From: 34-65-8 sp046294735
GTDB lineage: Bacteria > Pseudomonadota > Alphaproteobacteria > Sphingomonadales > Sphingomonadaceae
Assembly: GCA_046294735.1 (NCBI GenBank)
Contig: JBKBKB010000002.1
Coordinates: 495,339-559,338 of the forward strand
Length of the DNA stretch: 64,000 nucleotides
Direction: 5' to 3'
A model generated the notes under the pieces. It was not told where the DNA came from and made no database searches. It saw only the letters and a list, made by a program, of their open reading frames with translations. Of this stretch, positions 51,285 to 60,446 are shown one piece after another. Numbering within the stretch: the stretch's first letter is position 1; each line of letters opens with the position of its first letter. Both the position numbers and the translations under genes were made by a program.

Positions 51285-51956
51285 ATGGATATCCTGTCCG
51301 CCTATCGCGCGCGTTTTCTTGACGTTCTCGCGTCGATCTACATCTATAACGAATATCGCGGCTATACCTCGCTTGACCGGGTGCTGGAGGCGGTGCGCGC
51401 GCGCTGCGGCAATCAGCCCGGCTTCATTGCCGAAGTGGAGCAGCACCGCGCCGACGAGGAAAAGCACTATCGTATGTTCCGGCGCTGGTATGAATTGCGG
51501 GGCGAGATGCCAATCAAGGTCGATCGCACCTGCGGCCATATCGACCACTTCATCGAATCGGTGTTCGGCTGCACCATCGACGATCTCGACACCGCCGAAG
51601 TGATTGCCGATCCTGCCGCGTTCGAACGGCTGTGCCGGGTTATCATGATCACCGAGCAGCGCGGGATGCAACAGGTCGCCATCCTGCTGGCCAACGGCCA
51701 TGTCCGCTCAGACAAGGCCTTGACGCGCATTTTCCAGGTAATCGAGCGGGACGAGCCCCGCCACTGGTTGCCCTATCGTGCCTGGCTGGAAGCCCATGGC
51801 CGCCGTGCGCGCGGGACCTGGCGCGAACACATGACCGACCACTGGATTCACAAGTCACTGATGCTGGCAAAGCTGCCGGCCGTATTCCTCAACCGGGCCA
51901 CCCCCCGCCTCGCCGCCTGGCCGGATGAGGACCCGGAGGCTTACGCCCTCGCCTGA
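51285..51956 (+). CDS. Ferritin-like di-iron family protein
   Basis: A 223-residue all-helical protein. Repeated ExxH-type pairs (EQHRADEEKHY; ITEQRGMQQ; VIERDEPRHW) are the pattern of a four-helix-bundle di-iron site. I would place it in the ferritin-like superfamily, without a specific named member. It is soluble and has no signal peptide. The start at 51285 has AGGA about nine bases upstream. It is convergent with metK with only three bases between the stops, which lie in the inverted repeat CGCCTGA-GGC-TCAGGCG (51949-51965). Confidence 0.75.
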   Translation: MDILSAYRARFLDVLASIYIYNEYRGYTSLDRVLEAVRARCGNQPGFIAEVEQHRADEEKHYRMFRRWYELRGEMPIKVDRTCGHIDHFIESVFGCTIDDLDTAEVIADPAAFERLCRVIMITEQRGMQQVAILLANGHVRSDKALTRIFQVIERDEPRHWLPYRAWLEAHGRRARGTWREHMTDHWIHKSLMLAKLPAVFLNRATPRLAAWPDEDPEAYALA

Positions 51957-51959
51957 GGC

Positions 51960-53195
51960 TCAGGCGACCGCCGCCCGGAGCTGATCGACCAGATCGGTGC
52001 GCTCCCACGGGAAGGTGTCGCCTTGCGGCTTGCGCCCGAAATGGCCGTAGGCGGCAGAGGTGCGGTAGATCGGCTTGTTGAGCCCCAGGTGGGTGCGGAT
52101 GCCGCGCGGAGTCAGGCGCACCAGGGTCGGCAGGACCTGCTCCAGCTGCGCCTCGGTCACCCCGTTGCCGGTACCGTGGAGATCGACGTAGAGCGAAAGC
52201 GGCTCGGACACGCCAATCGCATAGGCGATCTGGATCGTGCAACGCCGCGCCAAGCCCGCCGCAACCACGTTCTTGGCGAGGTAGCGGGTGATGTAGGCGG
52301 CGGAACGGTCAACCTTGGTCGGATCCTTGCCGCTGAACGCGCCGCCGCCATGGGGCGAGGCGCCGCCATAAGTGTCAACGATGATCTTGCGCCCGGTGAG
52401 ACCCGCGTCGCCGTCCGGTCCGCCGATTTCGAAGCGACCGGTAGGATTGATATGGTAGACGGTGTTTGCGGTGAGCAGCCCGGCAGGCAGCACATCGGCA
52501 ATCACGCCTTTCACATAGGCTTCCAGCTCGGCGTATTTCGCTGCATCCCCACCGGATTTATCTCCGTCGGTCCAGGGCATGCAGTAATCGACTGCGTGCT
52601 GGGTCGAGACCACGATCGCGGTCGCGGCAACCGGCTTTTCATTCTCGTAGCGCAGGGTCACCTGGCTCTTAGCGTCGGGCTCGAGGAAGGGCGCGGCGCC
52701 GCTCTTGCGATCGGCCGCCATCCGCTCGAGGATCTTGTGGCTGTAGTCGAGCGTCGCCGGCATCAGGTCCGGCGTCTCGTCGCTGGCATAGCCGAACATT
52801 ATGCCCTGGTCGCCCGCGCCTTCATCCTTGTTGCCGCTCGCATCCACGCCTTGCGCGATGTGCGGGCTCTGACCGTGCAGGTGGTTCTCGAAGGTCAGCG
52901 TCTGCCAGTCGAACCCGTCCTGCTCGTAACCGATCTCGCGCACCGTCTGCCTGACGGTGTGCTCGATCTCTTCCAGCGCACCTGGAGCCCATTCGCCGTT
53001 CTCGAACACGCCCTTGCAGCGGATTTCGCCGGCGAGCACCACACGCTGGGTGGTGGTCAGCGTTTCGCAGGCGACGCGCGCTTCGTCATCCTTGGACAGG
53101 AACAGGTCGACGATCGAATCGGAAATCTGGTCGGAAACCTTGTCTGGGTGGCCTTCGGAAACGCTTTCGGAGGTGAAGAGGAAGCTGCTGCGCAT
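51960..53195 (-). CDS. metK: S-adenosylmethionine synthetase
   Basis: MetK makes SAM from methionine and ATP. The protein is 411 residues: FTSESVSEGHPDKVSDQISD, GAGDQGIMFGYA, GGGAFSGKDPTKVDRSAAY. All loops are intact. It lies 42 bases after lnt on the same strand. The short leader forms an ATAAAG-CTTC-CTTTAT hairpin and holds GCTTCCT, a string also found in SAM/SAH riboswitches; see findings. Confidence 0.98.
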   Translation of the reverse strand: MRSSFLFTSESVSEGHPDKVSDQISDSIVDLFLSKDDEARVACETLTTTQRVVLAGEIRCKGVFENGEWAPGALEEIEHTVRQTVREIGYEQDGFDWQTLTFENHLHGQSPHIAQGVDASGNKDEGAGDQGIMFGYASDETPDLMPATLDYSHKILERMAADRKSGAAPFLEPDAKSQVTLRYENEKPVAATAIVVSTQHAVDYCMPWTDGDKSGGDAAKYAELEAYVKGVIADVLPAGLLTANTVYHINPTGRFEIGGPDGDAGLTGRKIIVDTYGGASPHGGGAFSGKDPTKVDRSAAYITRYLAKNVVAAGLARRCTIQIAYAIGVSEPLSLYVDLHGTGNGVTEAQLEQVLPTLVRLTPRGIRTHLGLNKPIYRTSAAYGHFGRKPQGDTFPWERTDLVDQLRAAVA

Positions 53196-53237
53196 GGGGA
53201 TTCCCGATATAAAGGAAGCTTTATGTGTGCAGCGCTG

Positions 53238-54830
53238 TTAGCGGGGGCGGGGGCGCATGGCAACCAGCGATGCGGCCAATGCCAGAAATGCCCAGCCCAG
53301 CGGCAGCCAGTTGCCCAGTCGGCTGAACAGGGTCGGCGGTGCTGCGGGCGGGATTGTGCCCTCCAGCTTGTCCGCGCGGTGCATCGGGATGTGCTGTCGG
53401 ACCACGCCCCGTGCATCGATCACTGCGCTGATCCCGGTGGTGGTGGAGCGCAGCACCGGCAGCCCTTCCTCGATCGCCCGCATCCGCGCCTGGGCCAGGT
53501 GCTGGGGCGGGCCCCACGCACCGAACCAGCCATCGTTTGACGGGTTGAACAGGTAATCGGGCCGGTTGTCCGGATCGACCACCTGGCCGGAGAATACGAT
53601 CTCGTAGCAGATCTGAATGCCCGCCTTGCCATAAGCACCAAGGTCGAGCGTGCGCGGGCCGGGGCCAGGCCAGAAGTCGATCGTTCCTGCCACCAGCCTG
53701 GTCGCGCCGAGTGGTTCGAGCAGCCAGCGCAGGGCTAGGTATTCGCCGTAGGGGACCAGGTGCGCCTTGTCATACCCGCCGACAATCCGCCCGCTGCTGT
53801 CGAGCGCGGTCACTGCGTTGCGCGCGCCTGCCGCGCGGCCATCTTCGATCTCCAGATCGACTGCGCCGGTCAACAGAAGGCTGTTCGGGCCGATTGCACG
53901 GCCAATGCGGAAGCGGGCGAACTTCGGGTCCCCGCCAGCGGTCATCCGGTCGTAATAGCGCTGCGGATAACCGTCACGCAGGTAATCGGGGACGCCCGAT
54001 TCGGGCCACAGCACCAGCCGCGGCTCGGCCGAATCATCACGCACCGTCAACCGTGAAATCCGCTGGAACTGGTCTTCGAACTTGGCCGGATCATCGAGCT
54101 CTTCCTGCCGGATGTCGGGCTGGACCAGAGTATAGGCCAGCATGCCTTCGCGCTGCTGCGACGCGGGCAGGTACATGCCGGCTATCATCAGGGCGAGCGC
54201 CGCCCCGGCGGTAAGCCAGCGGCGCGAAGCGAGAAGCTGCCACAGGCCGACACCGAGCAGCACGGCCAGGCCAGACAGGGCGTAAGTGCCCAGCCAGGGC
54301 AGCACGGCAGCCAGTCCCGGCCGGTCAAACGGGCCGAGCAGCGCCAGCCCGAACGGAACCCACGCATAGCCGGTGAAAACCCAGCTTCGCAGCCATTCGC
54401 TCACCGTCCAGGCAGCCGCCGCCAGCAGCGCCAGCGGCAGGCCGTGACCGACACCTTTCCCAAGCCAGCGCACCGCCGCCGCAGCAAGTGCGGGATAGAC
54501 CGAAAGATAAAGCGCCAGCAGCGGCACCGCGATCCAGCCCAGCCACTGGGGCATTTCCGCCTGGTAGGTGAAGGCTGTCGCAATCCAGTTGTTGGCCAGG
54601 GTGAAGTGCGCCACCCCGAACAGCCAGCCAAGCAGGGCGGCGCGGCGGACATTCCTTGCCCTGGCGGCAAGATGGAACAGGCCTGCCATGCCAAGTAAAG
54701 CCAACGGCCACAGGCCGAGCGGGGGAAATCCTATAGCGGCCAACAACCCGAACACGGCGACCGCGAGGCGGGGATGGCGATCGATCGAAACGGCGATGCC
54801 GTGCAGGCGATCCGGCGGGGGATGGTCCAT
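53238..54830 (-). CDS. lnt: Apolipoprotein N-acyltransferase
   Basis: Lnt adds the third acyl chain to lipoproteins in the inner membrane. The 530-residue protein has about six N-terminal helices and a periplasmic nitrilase domain. The catalytic residues are visible: Glu in WPESGVPDYL, Lys in GYDKAHLVPYGEYL and Cys in GIQICYEIVF. A C-terminal helix follows. GTG 54833 directly precedes ATG 54830; I use the ATG, six bases from GGGA. The lipoproteins in this window are potential substrates. Confidence 0.95.
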   Translation of the reverse strand: MDHPPPDRLHGIAVSIDRHPRLAVAVFGLLAAIGFPPLGLWPLALLGMAGLFHLAARARNVRRAALLGWLFGVAHFTLANNWIATAFTYQAEMPQWLGWIAVPLLALYLSVYPALAAAAVRWLGKGVGHGLPLALLAAAAWTVSEWLRSWVFTGYAWVPFGLALLGPFDRPGLAAVLPWLGTYALSGLAVLLGVGLWQLLASRRWLTAGAALALMIAGMYLPASQQREGMLAYTLVQPDIRQEELDDPAKFEDQFQRISRLTVRDDSAEPRLVLWPESGVPDYLRDGYPQRYYDRMTAGGDPKFARFRIGRAIGPNSLLLTGAVDLEIEDGRAAGARNAVTALDSSGRIVGGYDKAHLVPYGEYLALRWLLEPLGATRLVAGTIDFWPGPGPRTLDLGAYGKAGIQICYEIVFSGQVVDPDNRPDYLFNPSNDGWFGAWGPPQHLAQARMRAIEEGLPVLRSTTTGISAVIDARGVVRQHIPMHRADKLEGTIPPAAPPTLFSRLGNWLPLGWAFLALAASLVAMRPRPR

Positions 54831-54873
54831 CACGATTCCCCATGTCCCGCAGGTCAGCAGCGGTCAAGCGTGG

Positions 54874-55683
54874 TCAGGACTCGACGGTCTCGACAGCCTC
54901 CGCGGCATCCCCGGTGGTGCGGCGCCGACGCGGCTTGAGCTTCGGCTTGGCCGCTTCGCCAGCGTCGCTGTCACTTGCGGCAGCGCTGATCGAGGGCGGT
55001 AGCACGGCCGCATCGAAGGCGGCCGGCGCGTCACCCTGCGGGGCGACCTCGATCCGCTCGCCGGCACTGGCACGGCGGCGCGGGCGACGTTCAGGGCGAT
55101 CCTCGCGCGCAGCGCGTGCCTCGCGGGCCGGACGTTCATCCCGTTCCGGCTGGCTGCCTTGTGCAAACGGATTCTCTTCCGCGCCGACTTCCTCGCCTTC
55201 CGTGCCCCGGTCCATCGGCCCGGATTCATCGCGGCGACCGCGGGAACTGCGCGGGTTGTCGCGGCGGCGGTCATCCCCCGCGCTGTCCGAACGCGGCTCG
55301 CCATTGTTGTCGGAACCGTTGTCAGCCGAATCCTCATCATCAAAATCGCGCTCGTCGCGGCGACTGCGCGGTTCGTCCTGGCGAGACTTGTTGTCGGCAA
55401 TGACCCGGAAATAGTGATCAGCGAACTGCAGATAGTACTCCATCTGCACCCGGTCACCATTATGCTGCGCGTCCTGCGCGAGCTTCTTGTACTTGTCGAG
55501 CATCTGCGGGGCATTGCCGCGCGCCCGGCTGTCGATCCGGTTTTGCTGGCCGCCGCCGCCGCTCTGGTTGCGATTGCCCCGCCCACGGCGACGGTTGTTG
55601 CTGTTGTTGCGATTGTTGTTGTTCAAGGAATGCTCTTCCTCTGTATCGGCCGCCCGTCCGGCACCATTGCCCGGCGGCCGCAT
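54874..55683 (-). CDS. DUF4167 family protein
   Basis: A 269-residue protein with the conserved DUF4167 core (about residues 20-105: NNRRRGRGNRNQSGGG, then RGNAPQMLDKYKKLAQDAQ and RVQMEYYLQFADHYFRVIA). A long disordered tail rich in Arg, Asp and Glu follows. The basic N terminus and RGG-like residues suggest RNA or nucleic-acid binding, but the function is unknown. A TTG at 55626 with GAGGAAGAG upstream would begin exactly at the family-like NNNNRNN, so the ATG at 55683 may be too long. Confidence 0.88.
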   Translation of the reverse strand: MRPPGNGAGRAADTEEEHSLNNNNRNNSNNRRRGRGNRNQSGGGGQQNRIDSRARGNAPQMLDKYKKLAQDAQHNGDRVQMEYYLQFADHYFRVIADNKSRQDEPRSRRDERDFDDEDSADNGSDNNGEPRSDSAGDDRRRDNPRSSRGRRDESGPMDRGTEGEEVGAEENPFAQGSQPERDERPAREARAAREDRPERRPRRRASAGERIEVAPQGDAPAAFDAAVLPPSISAAASDSDAGEAAKPKLKPRRRRTTGDAAEAVETVES

Positions 55684-55866
55684 GACCCCTTCCCGCGCCC
55701 GCGCGGCACGCGGGGGTCGCGGTGCCCCATCTGCATATCCTGACAGGCTTTAAGGCCCGGTCGCACGCGCAAATGTTGGAGCTAGGCTCGGCGGATGGCA
55801 GATACCAAGAACCGCTTGCCTTGGGTTGCACTTAACCACTCGCACTTGCTTTGCCAACCCCTTCGC

Positions 55867-56694
55867 TCAGAAAGCCCGCAAAACAAGCGCGCGGGGCCGG
55901 TCGGCCAGATCGCAGCGAAGTTCCGCCGACAGGCCCGCGCTGGCGGCAATGGCGCTGACCGGCTCGGCCTGTCGGTGGCCGATCTCGATCACCGCGACGC
56001 CCCCCGGGGCCAGTAAATCGGGCAGTTGGGGCACCAGTATCCGGTAATCGGCAAGCCCGTCCGGCCCGGCGAACAAGGCCCCGGCCGGCTCGTAATTGCG
56101 CACATCCGGATCGAGTTCGGCATCGCGTTCAACATAGGGTGGGTTGGCAAGAACCAGATCGAACCGGCCCAGCGTCCTGGCCCATCCCGGCTGGTTCCAG
56201 TCCGCTTCGACAAACCGGGCTTTGGGGCGCAAACCCAGCGCCTCGGCATTGGCCTGCGCCACGGCCAGCGCCTCAGGCGATCGGTCGATCCCTACCCCTT
56301 CCGCCCCATCCCGATAAGCCAGGGTGGCGAGCAGCAATACGCCCGAGCCGGTGCCGCAATCGAGCACCCGGCGCGCCTCGGGCTGCTCCGCCAGAGCCGC
56401 TTCGACCAGCGTCTCGCTGTCCCCGCGCGGAATCAGCACGGCGGGTGAAACGATGAACGGCAGGCCATAGAACTCCTGCCGCCCGGTAATGTAGGCGACC
56501 GGCTCTAGCGCCGCGCGCCGTTCGATCAGAGCGGCCAGCCCGTGCGGCGCCGGGTCACGCAGGTGGTGCAGCAGCAGTTCCGCGCGCGACACCCCAAGCA
56601 GATGCGCGGCAAGCACTTCGACATCGAGACGGGCGGTGTCACTGATTGCATCAAGACGGGTCGCCCCGGCGCGGACGGCTTCGCCAATTGTCAT
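55867..56694 (-). CDS. prmC: Peptide chain release factor methyltransferase
   Basis: PrmC (HemK) methylates the GGQ glutamine of release factors using SAM. The 275-residue protein has VAYITGRQEFYGLPF, IPRGDSETLVE, SAM-site DCGTGSGVLLL and the catalytic ANPPYVE. Start 56694 is set by TIGEAVRAGATRL; 45 upstream codons are not family-like. Its target, prfA, is the gene upstream on the same strand, the usual pairing. The 183 bases to DUF4167 hold one partial CGCACTTGC motif at 55841-55850. Confidence 0.95.
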   Translation of the reverse strand: MTIGEAVRAGATRLDAISDTARLDVEVLAAHLLGVSRAELLLHHLRDPAPHGLAALIERRAALEPVAYITGRQEFYGLPFIVSPAVLIPRGDSETLVEAALAEQPEARRVLDCGTGSGVLLLATLAYRDGAEGVGIDRSPEALAVAQANAEALGLRPKARFVEADWNQPGWARTLGRFDLVLANPPYVERDAELDPDVRNYEPAGALFAGPDGLADYRILVPQLPDLLAPGGVAVIEIGHRQAEPVSAIAASAGLSAELRCDLADRPRALVLRAF

Positions 56695-56785
56695 TCCAGC
56701 CCCCGTTCGTGTCGAACGCAGCCGTTGCACGCCCGCGCCACCACCGCTCGACTTTGCTCGAGGGGGCCGGAAGCGGGAGACGCCC

Positions 56786-57853
56786 TCATTCCCCCAGTGC
56801 CGACAGCCGCTTGCCTTCATCCTCGGCAATCAGGGCGTCGATCATCTCGCCCAGCCCCGGCCCAGCAAGCACTTCTTCCAGCTTGTGCAGGGTCAGGCCG
56901 ATGCGGTGATCGGTGACGCGGCCTTGCGGAAAGTTATAGGTCCGGATGCGTTCGGAGCGATCCCCGCTGCCGACCATTGCCTTCCTCGCTTCAGCCTCGG
57001 CGCCCTCGGTGGCCTCGCGCTGCGCGTCATACAGGCGCGTGCGCAGCACCTGCATCGCCTTTTCCCTGTTCTTGTGCTGGCTGCGCCCGTCCTGACAGGT
57101 CACCACCGTGCCGGTTGGCAAATGGGTGATTCGCACCGCCGAATCGGTGGTGTTGACGTGCTGACCGCCTGCGCCGCTCGCCCGGTAAACGTCAATCTTG
57201 AGGTCTTTTTCCTCAATGGCAACGTCGACCTCGTCCGGTTCGGGCAGCACCGCCACGGTTGCTGCGCTGGTGTGGATGCGCCCGCCGCTCTCGGTGACGG
57301 GCACACGCTGAACCCGGTGAACGCCGCTTTCGAACTTGAGCTTGGCAAAGACGCCTGTGCCGGTGACGTTGGCGATCACTTCCTTGAAGCCGCCGATGTC
57401 AGAGGCGTTGATGCTGACCGGCTCGACCTTCCAGCCCTGTTCAGCGGCGTATTTCTCGTACATTCGGTAAAGGTCAGCGGCGAACAGCGCAGCCTCATCG
57501 CCCCCGGTGCCGGCGCGGATTTCGAGCATCGCGGGCTTGGCATCGGCGCTGTCGCGCGGCAGCAGCGCGACAGCGAGGCGGCGTTCGAGTTCGGGGAGGG
57601 TGGCTTTGATCGCGCCGAGTTCCTCCTCGGCCATGGCCTTCATTTCCGGGTCGGCAAGCATGTCTGCGAGGCCAGCCATCTCCTCGCGCGCGGACTTCAC
57701 TTCGGCAGCGATTTTCGCCACAGATTCCAGTTCCGCATAGTCGCGGCTGGCACGGACGAAAGCCTCGCCCTCCAGCGTTCCGCTCGCCATGCGCGCTTCG
57801 AGTTCGGCAAAGCGGTGCGCGATCTGGTCAAGGCGTTCGGGGGGGATTTGCAT
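56786..57853 (-). CDS. prfA: Peptide chain release factor 1
   Basis: RF1 ends translation at UAG and UAA. It has 355 residues, with the codon-recognition domain (VHRVQRVPVTESGGRIHTSA), the peptidyl-hydrolysis GGQ in GAGGQHVNTTDSAVR and a C-terminal KLEEVLAG. It is upstream of and probably co-transcribed with prmC. Confidence 0.97.
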   Translation of the reverse strand: MQIPPERLDQIAHRFAELEARMASGTLEGEAFVRASRDYAELESVAKIAAEVKSAREEMAGLADMLADPEMKAMAEEELGAIKATLPELERRLAVALLPRDSADAKPAMLEIRAGTGGDEAALFAADLYRMYEKYAAEQGWKVEPVSINASDIGGFKEVIANVTGTGVFAKLKFESGVHRVQRVPVTESGGRIHTSAATVAVLPEPDEVDVAIEEKDLKIDVYRASGAGGQHVNTTDSAVRITHLPTGTVVTCQDGRSQHKNREKAMQVLRTRLYDAQREATEGAEAEARKAMVGSGDRSERIRTYNFPQGRVTDHRIGLTLHKLEEVLAGPGLGEMIDALIAEDEGKRLSALGE

Positions 57854-57871
57854 GGCTGTTTCTTACTCACC

Positions 57872-57950
57872 GTCCCGGCCACCGAGCCGGGACCCCGCTT
57901 TTATTGCAGCGGCGGAAAAAGGAAAGCGGGGCCCCGGATCATGTCCGGGG
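57872..57950. repeat. Compound palindromic element between prfA and hisS
   Basis: Three palindromes stand together: GTCCCGGC-N6-GCCGGGAC (57872-57893), CCCCGCTTT-N21-AAAGCGGGG (57893-57931) and CCCCGGA-TCATG-TCCGGGG (57932-57950). The last resembles short intergenic palindromes common in alphaproteobacteria. It may fold as a cloverleaf-like RNA or act as a terminator between hisS and prfA. No second copy was seen in the window. Confidence 0.75.
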
Positions 57951-57957
57951 TGGGGGG

Positions 57958-59235
57958 CTAAAGACCAAATTTATCTTCGCCCAAGATAGCCATTACCCGC
58001 CGAGAAAGTTCGCTTTCCTCTGGCCCCTCCGAGACCGAGGTAATCTTGAACTCGCCACTTGGGTCATCGGCCATTCTTACGAATAGCGACGCGTAAGCGC
58101 CATCAGTTCGCGCTTTGATGCCGCGCTTCTTGGGGTTCTGCCGGAAAGCCGTCCAACACGGTATTCCCTGTGCCCGCAGAAGCGCTGCAATGCCGGCGGC
58201 TCTGGTTTCCAATTCGTCCGATTCAGGAAGGATGGCGACGGCTGGTTCGTTCCAATCCCGCGCCCCCACCAGCATCGCCAGCCGCTCGATCCCCGCGGCC
58301 CAGCCCACCGCAGGCGTGGCTGCGCCGCCGAGGCTTTCCATCAGCCCGTCATAACGCCCGCCGCCGAGCACCGTGCTCTGGCTGCCCAAAGCCGCTGCCG
58401 AGGCGCTGCCCTCATCAGGGATGAACTCGAAGGCCGTGTGCCGATAGTAATCAAGCCCGCGCACAAGGCTTTCCGCCCGCACCCACTCCACGCCTGCCGC
58501 ATCCAGCCCGCTGGTGACGGCGGCGAAGAAGGCACTCGCCTCCTCCGACAAGAAGGCGTCGATCTTGGGTGCATCGGCGAGGAACGGCTTGTCCCGCAGG
58601 TCCTTCGAATCGAGGATCCGCAGCGGGTTCTTCTCCAGCCGCTCCTGCGATTCTTCCGACAGCTGATCCTTCACCGCCCGGAAATAGTCGATCAGCGCCG
58701 CCCGCCACGCCTCGCGGCTTGCACCATCGCCCAGAGTGTTGAGGTGCAGCGTCACATCGTGAATGCCCAGCTCGCGCAGCAGCTGATCCGCCATCGCCAG
58801 CAGCTCGACATCGGCCTGCGGCTCGCCCGCGCCGATCACTTCGGCGTCGATCTGGTGGAACTGGCGGTAGCGGCCCTTCTGCGGGCGCTCGTAGCGGAAC
58901 AGCGGGCCGTGGGTCGCCACCTTCAGCGGCGCATATTGCTGCCATCCGTTGGTGAGGAAGGCGCGCGCGATGCCGGCGGTGAATTCGGGGCGCAGGGTCA
59001 ACGATTCCCCTCCGCGGTCGTCAAAGGAATACATTTCCTTCGACACCACATCGGTCGTCTCGCCGATGGCGCGGCTGAACACCTCGGTCTTTTCGAACAC
59101 CGGCATCTCGACCCGGCGGAAGCGGTAGAGCTTGCGTACCCGCTCAAAGGTTTCGACCACGAAGGCGAAGGCTTCGGCATCGGCGCCAAAGATATCCTGG
59201 GTGCCGCGAATGGCTTGTGGGGTGTTTTTTGACAT
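57958..59235 (-). CDS. hisS: Histidyl-tRNA synthetase
   Basis: A class II synthetase that charges tRNA-His, 425 residues. It shows IRGTQDIFG, RRVEMPVFEKTEVF, TLRPEFTAGIARA, FRYERPQKGRYRQFHQ (motif 2), the histidine-binding ESLVRGLDYYRHTAFEF and GWAAGIERLAML (motif 3). The anticodon domain is at the C terminus. ATG 59235 is the start; the 84 open codons upstream are unlike the family and would run through the ppa start. Confidence 0.97.
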   Translation of the reverse strand: MSKNTPQAIRGTQDIFGADAEAFAFVVETFERVRKLYRFRRVEMPVFEKTEVFSRAIGETTDVVSKEMYSFDDRGGESLTLRPEFTAGIARAFLTNGWQQYAPLKVATHGPLFRYERPQKGRYRQFHQIDAEVIGAGEPQADVELLAMADQLLRELGIHDVTLHLNTLGDGASREAWRAALIDYFRAVKDQLSEESQERLEKNPLRILDSKDLRDKPFLADAPKIDAFLSEEASAFFAAVTSGLDAAGVEWVRAESLVRGLDYYRHTAFEFIPDEGSASAAALGSQSTVLGGGRYDGLMESLGGAATPAVGWAAGIERLAMLVGARDWNEPAVAILPESDELETRAAGIAALLRAQGIPCWTAFRQNPKKRGIKARTDGAYASLFVRMADDPSGEFKITSVSEGPEESELSRRVMAILGEDKFGL

Positions 59236-59270
59236 GGCGGCGCAGTTAGGCGGTCGGGGTGCTTTGCGCA

Positions 59271-59299
59271 ATTGTGGTGCGTTGTTCGCACTTGCACAA
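59271..59299 (-). promoter_or_regulatory. Candidate hisS promoter inside the shared motif
   Basis: Read leftward, TTGTGC (59299-59294), 17 bases, CACAAT (59276-59271) gives a plausible sigma-70-type promoter about 36 bases before the hisS ATG. The -35 and most of the spacer lie in the 17-base string TTCGCACTTGCACAAAA (59285-59301, plus strand) that also occurs upstream of scoA. Confidence 0.5.
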
Positions 59300-59344
59300 A
59301 AGTCTCGGTTGGCAGCCCGCCCCGGGATCGCTAAGGGCGCGACC

Positions 59345-59878
59345 ATGGACATCAGCAAGATTCCCGTTGGCGACAATCCGCCCGAGAGCCTCAACGTCGT
59401 GATCGAGGTGCCCACCGGCGGCGAGCCGGTGAAGTACGAATTCGACAAGGCGAGCGGCGCCTTGTTCGTCGACCGCATCCTGCACACCCCGATGCGCTAT
59501 CCGGCCAACTACGGCTTCGTGCCGCATACCCTGTCAGACGATGGCGACCCGATTGACGCGCTGGTGATCAGCCGCAGCCCGTTCATCCCCGGCTGCGTGG
59601 TCCGCGCCCGGCCGATCGGCGTGCTGCATCTCGAAGACGAGCATGGGGGTGACGAAAAGCTCATCTGCGTGCCGGTCGATTCGACCTTCCCGTATTACTC
59701 CGATGTCGGGGAGCGCAAGGACCTGCCTTCGATCGTGCTCCAGCAGATCGAGCACTTCTTCACCCATTACAAGGACCTGGAGGTCGAAAAGTGGGTTCGC
59801 GTAGGGAAATGGGGCGACGCCGAAGACGCCCGCCGCATGGTAGTCGAAGCGATCGATCGGTATCAGGCCAAGGGCTGA
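59345..59878 (+). CDS. ppa: Inorganic pyrophosphatase
   Basis: A soluble family I pyrophosphatase that hydrolyses PPi and drives biosynthesis. The 177-residue protein has VVIEVPTGGEPVKYEFDK, MRYPANYGFVPHTLSDDGDP and the metal-site DGDPIDALV, then PVDSTFPYYSDV. ATG 59345 follows a 109-base spacer shared with hisS. No clear ribosome site is visible. Confidence 0.97.
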   Translation: MDISKIPVGDNPPESLNVVIEVPTGGEPVKYEFDKASGALFVDRILHTPMRYPANYGFVPHTLSDDGDPIDALVISRSPFIPGCVVRARPIGVLHLEDEHGGDEKLICVPVDSTFPYYSDVGERKDLPSIVLQQIEHFFTHYKDLEVEKWVRVGKWGDAEDARRMVVEAIDRYQAKG

Positions 59879-59888
59879 ACCAGGCGGC

Positions 59889-60266
59889 TCAAGAGAGGGC
59901 GAACAGCGCCTTCACTACCAGGGTCAACCCGATTGGCAGGCCGATTGCCAGGACCCAAACCAGAAACTGATCCCGGCGATAGGCGTGGCCAAAGGCGGGA
60001 TCTTGCGCCTGCTCGTCAGTCAGCACAGCCCAGCGTTTTTCGAACCACCGCCATAGCGGGATCACCCCGAACACCAGCACAACCAGCGCGAACAGCGCCA
60101 GCATCTTGGCCCCGGTCTGCTGGATTGCCCCGACCGTTACGAAGATGTGCAGGCCGGTGTAGACCAGCAGCGAATAGGCCACCGTGTCACTCATCCGCTT
60201 GCGCCAGTCACCCGCCTCGCGGGCTTCGGTTGCGACCGTGCGATCAAGTGCCTTTTTCATCGGCAT
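59889..60266 (-). CDS. Three-helix inner membrane protein of unknown function
   Basis: A 125-residue protein with three hydrophobic helices at about residues 28-48, 54-74 and 104-124, and a charged loop (EKRWAVLTDEQAQDPAFGHAY) between helices two and three. I do not recognise a family. Two ATG starts lie at 60266 and 60260; AGGGACA precedes the first. It is convergent with ppa, with ten bases between. Confidence 0.7.
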   Translation of the reverse strand: MPMKKALDRTVATEAREAGDWRKRMSDTVAYSLLVYTGLHIFVTVGAIQQTGAKMLALFALVVLVFGVIPLWRWFEKRWAVLTDEQAQDPAFGHAYRRDQFLVWVLAIGLPIGLTLVVKALFALS

Positions 60267-60446
60267 TGTCCCTGTCCTCTCTCCGACTCGGAGTATTCCA
60301 CGCAGCGTGGGGGAAGGCAAGCATGCTAACCAATGTTGATTTGTCGCCCTGCCGTTGGTCGGATGGCATGAACGCTATGCAGGAATCCTGCCAGTTTCCA
60401 CACAATCGCCCTTTTCAGGGCACCTCGCGCTGCTAGATGTGCGGGC

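Noticed and set aside
55795..56016. Plus-strand small open frame before and across the prmC end
   Set aside because: It lies mostly antisense to prmC, has no ribosome site and low coding character; the spacer part is better explained as the DUF4167 promoter region.
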